35,338 nucleotides of DNA from Hydrogenophaga sp. (GTDB taxonomy: Bacteria > Pseudomonadota > Gammaproteobacteria > Burkholderiales > Burkholderiaceae_C), in contig JAABQK010000026.1 in NCBI GenBank assembly GCA_011391495.1, positions 1 through 35,338 on the forward strand, read 5' to 3'. Shown piece after piece: positions 33,999 to 35,338 of the stretch (positions are counted from its first letter, which is position 1; every line of letters begins with the position of its first letter). The notes under the pieces were generated by a model, which was not told the origin of the DNA, did no database searches, and saw nothing but the letters and a program-made list of their open reading frames with translations. Position numbers and translations under genes: made by a program.

Positions 33999-34886
33999 AT
34001 GTCCATCCTGGTTTGCGGCTCGCTCGCGTTTGACACCATCATGACGTTCGAGGGGCGCTTTGCCGAGCAGATCCTGCCCAGCCAACTGCACATTCTCAAC
34101 GTCTCTTTCCTGGTGCCGGGTCTGCGCCGCGAGTATGGTGGCTGCGCGGGCAACATCGCCTATGGCCTGCACCAGCTGGGGGCACAAGCGGTGCCGCTGG
34201 CGGCGCTGGGCAGTGATGGGCAGGAGTACCTGGCGAGGCTCCAGGCACAGGGCGTCGATACCCGCCATGTGTCCCTGGTGAAGGACAGCTACACCGCGCA
34301 GGCCATGATCATGACCGACCGTGACAACAACCAGATCACGGCGTTTCACCCCGGCGCCATGTCCCACGCGCACGACAACGCGGTGCCCCAGCGGGACGAC
34401 GTCACGCTGGCCATCATCTCGCCCGACGGCCGCGATGCGATGCTGTCGCATGCAGAGCAGCTCCACGCTGCTGGTGTGCCCTTTGTGTTTGACCCTGGCC
34501 AGGGCCTGCCCATGTTCAATGGCGAAGAGCTCACGCATTTCATCGAACTGGCGAGCTGGGTGACGGTCAACGATTACGAAGGACAGATGCTGTGCGACCG
34601 CACCGGCCTCACGTTCGAAGCCATTGCTGCACGGGTCAGGGGCCTGGTCGTGACCCTCGGCGAGCAGGGCTGCGAGGTCTGGGAATCCGGCCAGAGCACC
34701 CGGGTTCCGGGGGTCAAGGCCTCCGAGGTGGTCGATCCGACGGGTTGTGGCGATGCGTTCCGTGCAGCTTTGCTGCATGGCTTGTCGCAAGGATGGTCAC
34801 TGCCGCGATGCGCCGAACTCGGCAACCGCATGGGCGCAGCCAAGATCGGCAGCCGCGGCGGTCAGAACTACACCCTGGCGATCTGA
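33999..34886 (+). CDS. PfkB/ribokinase-family carbohydrate or nucleoside kinase
   Basis: 295 residues. PfkB motifs: ILVCGSLAFDTIM, GGCAGNIAYGLHQLGAQAVPLAALGSDG near 48-74, VNDYEGQML near 190, LVVTLGEQG, and the signature VVDPTGCGDAFRAALLHGL with catalytic Asp252. Such enzymes phosphorylate sugars or nucleosides; some bacterial relatives are adenosine kinases. The substrate is not decided here. The ATG at 33999 was chosen over TTG at 33993. It follows the DUF3426 gene by 18 bases and ends near the convergent histone-like gene. Confidence 0.9.
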   Translation: MSILVCGSLAFDTIMTFEGRFAEQILPSQLHILNVSFLVPGLRREYGGCAGNIAYGLHQLGAQAVPLAALGSDGQEYLARLQAQGVDTRHVSLVKDSYTAQAMIMTDRDNNQITAFHPGAMSHAHDNAVPQRDDVTLAIISPDGRDAMLSHAEQLHAAGVPFVFDPGQGLPMFNGEELTHFIELASWVTVNDYEGQMLCDRTGLTFEAIAARVRGLVVTLGEQGCEVWESGQSTRVPGVKASEVVDPTGCGDAFRAALLHGLSQGWSLPRCAELGNRMGAAKIGSRGGQNYTLAI

Positions 34887-34900
34887 CCCGGAAGCGCATG

Positions 34901-34929
34901 AAAAAAGCCCGACGCTTTCGCGCCGGGCT
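34901..34929 (-). terminator. Intrinsic terminator of the histone H1-like gene
   Basis: On the minus strand AGCCCGGCGC, loop GAAA, then GCGTCGGGCT, pairing 9 of 10 positions, followed by TTTTTT (plus-strand A run at 34901-34906). It lies just past the histone-like stop; from the plus strand it has no T run. Confidence 0.85.
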
Positions 34930-34953
34930 CATCCCGTCATCCAGAGGACGACG

Positions 34954-35338
34954 TCAGGGTTTGCTGGACGTGGGGAACGGCCAGGCAGCCTGAGGGTTCA
35001 GCTTGGTTTGAGCTGCAGGTGCCGCAGGGGCTGCCGGCTTCTTGGCCGGCTCAGCTTTTTTTGCTGGGGCCGCCTTTTTCACAGCGGCTTTCTTCGCCGG
35101 TGCGGCTTTCTTCGCCGGTGCGGCTTTCTTTGCCGGTGCGGCTTTCTTCGCCGGTGCGGCTTTCTTCGCCGGTGCGGCTTTCTTCGCCGGTGCGGCTTTC
35201 TTCGCCGGTGCGGCTTTCTTCGCCGGTGCGGCTTTCTTCGCCGGTGCGGCTTTCTTCGCCGGTGCGGCTTTCTTCGCCGGTGCAGCTTTCTTCGCCGGTG
35301 CGGCTTTCTTCGCCGGTGCGGCTTTCTTCGCCGGTGCG
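34954..35338 (-). CDS. Histone H1-like Ala/Lys/Pro-repeat protein, C-terminal part
   Basis: 127 codons at the 3' end of a minus-strand gene whose start lies past the right edge. The visible protein is almost all hexapeptide APAKKA repeats, then AAVKKAAPAKKAEPAKKP and a non-repeat tail ending LNPQAAWPFPTSSKP. This composition is that of bacterial histone H1-like and AlgP-type nucleoid proteins, which bind DNA through Lys-rich tails. The repeats are encoded by an 18-bp tandem array, with near-identical codons in each copy. A terminator follows the stop. The N-terminal part is unseen, so the exact family is uncertain. Confidence 0.82.
   Translation of the reverse strand, partial: APAKKAAPAKKAAPAKKAAPAKKAAPAKKAAPAKKAAPAKKAAPAKKAAPAKKAAPAKKAAPAKKAAPAKKAAPAKKAAPAKKAAVKKAAPAKKAEPAKKPAAPAAPAAQTKLNPQAAWPFPTSSKP
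35084..35338. repeat. 18-bp tandem repeat array, at least 14 copies
   Basis: The unit gcggctttcttcgccggt repeats from 35084 to the window end, about 14.2 copies, with single-base variants near 35131 (ctttg) and 35284 (gcagc). The array continues past the edge. It encodes APAKKA on the minus strand; the 18-bp period keeps frame when copies are gained or lost. Confidence 0.95.

Noticed and set aside
35084..35338. CRISPR-like regular repeats at the right end
   Set aside because: The 18-bp units are directly adjacent with no spacers and code for APAKKA in frame, so this is a coding tandem repeat.

Overview
The window looks like the chromosome of a GC-rich betaproteobacterium of order Burkholderiales, most likely family Comamonadaceae (Hydrogenophaga/Acidovorax type). 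This rests on recognised protein families, a gene order typical of that group (accB-accC-prmA-DUF3426; glmU, Lrp/AsnC, glmS; LysR divergent from DUF2917) and an AlaLysPro-repeat histone H1-like protein. Genus-level placement is inference. There is no phage, transposon, CRISPR array, tRNA or rRNA. The region is dense housekeeping and accessory chromosome, and no gene-free stretch exceeds 300 bases.

Layout. 1-2050: the 5' end of a probable lytic transglycosylase, diverging from 5-formyltetrahydrofolate cyclo-ligase and an alpha/beta hydrolase. 2048-5050: an EamA/DMT transporter and a LysR regulator, divergent from a DUF2917 gene across a perfect T-N11-A operator, then a TfoX-like gene. 5228-9353: a TetR regulator, a metallo-beta-lactamase-fold protein with a degenerate metal site, a DUF3047 lipoprotein and an SLC13/ArsB-type permease. 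9358-15107: a DUF6279 lipoprotein, then the UDP-GlcNAc genes glmU and glmS flanking a DUF2726 gene and an Lrp/AsnC regulator. 15277-19905: a MASE3 hybrid histidine kinase, a MipA/OmpV outer-membrane protein and an unrecognised secreted protein. 20038-23866: tldD and a chromate-resistance pair (rhodanese-ChrB fusion and ChrA). 23887-25210: aroG (DAHP synthase) behind a complete transcription attenuator. 25287-29572: two unrecognised genes, mpl (peptidoglycan recycling), a conserved hypothetical and a TlpA-like thioredoxin. 29853-34886: accB, accC, prmA, a DUF3426 zinc-ribbon protein and a PfkB kinase. 34954-end: the C-terminus of a histone H1-like protein encoded by about 14 tandem 18-bp repeats.

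The strongest finds are regulatory RNA. (1) The aroG leader encodes a 25-residue peptide with a Phe/Tyr/Trp run, followed by an 8-bp antiterminator helix and a 12-bp terminator with a T run; all four attenuator segments can be placed. (2) The chromate operon has an 85-nt leader tiled by four hairpins, two of them alternatives, the last one holding the ribosome-binding site. (3) Five genes without a clear Shine-Dalgarno have a -10-like hexamer ending in AAT exactly 6 nt before ATG, which predicts leaderless mRNAs.
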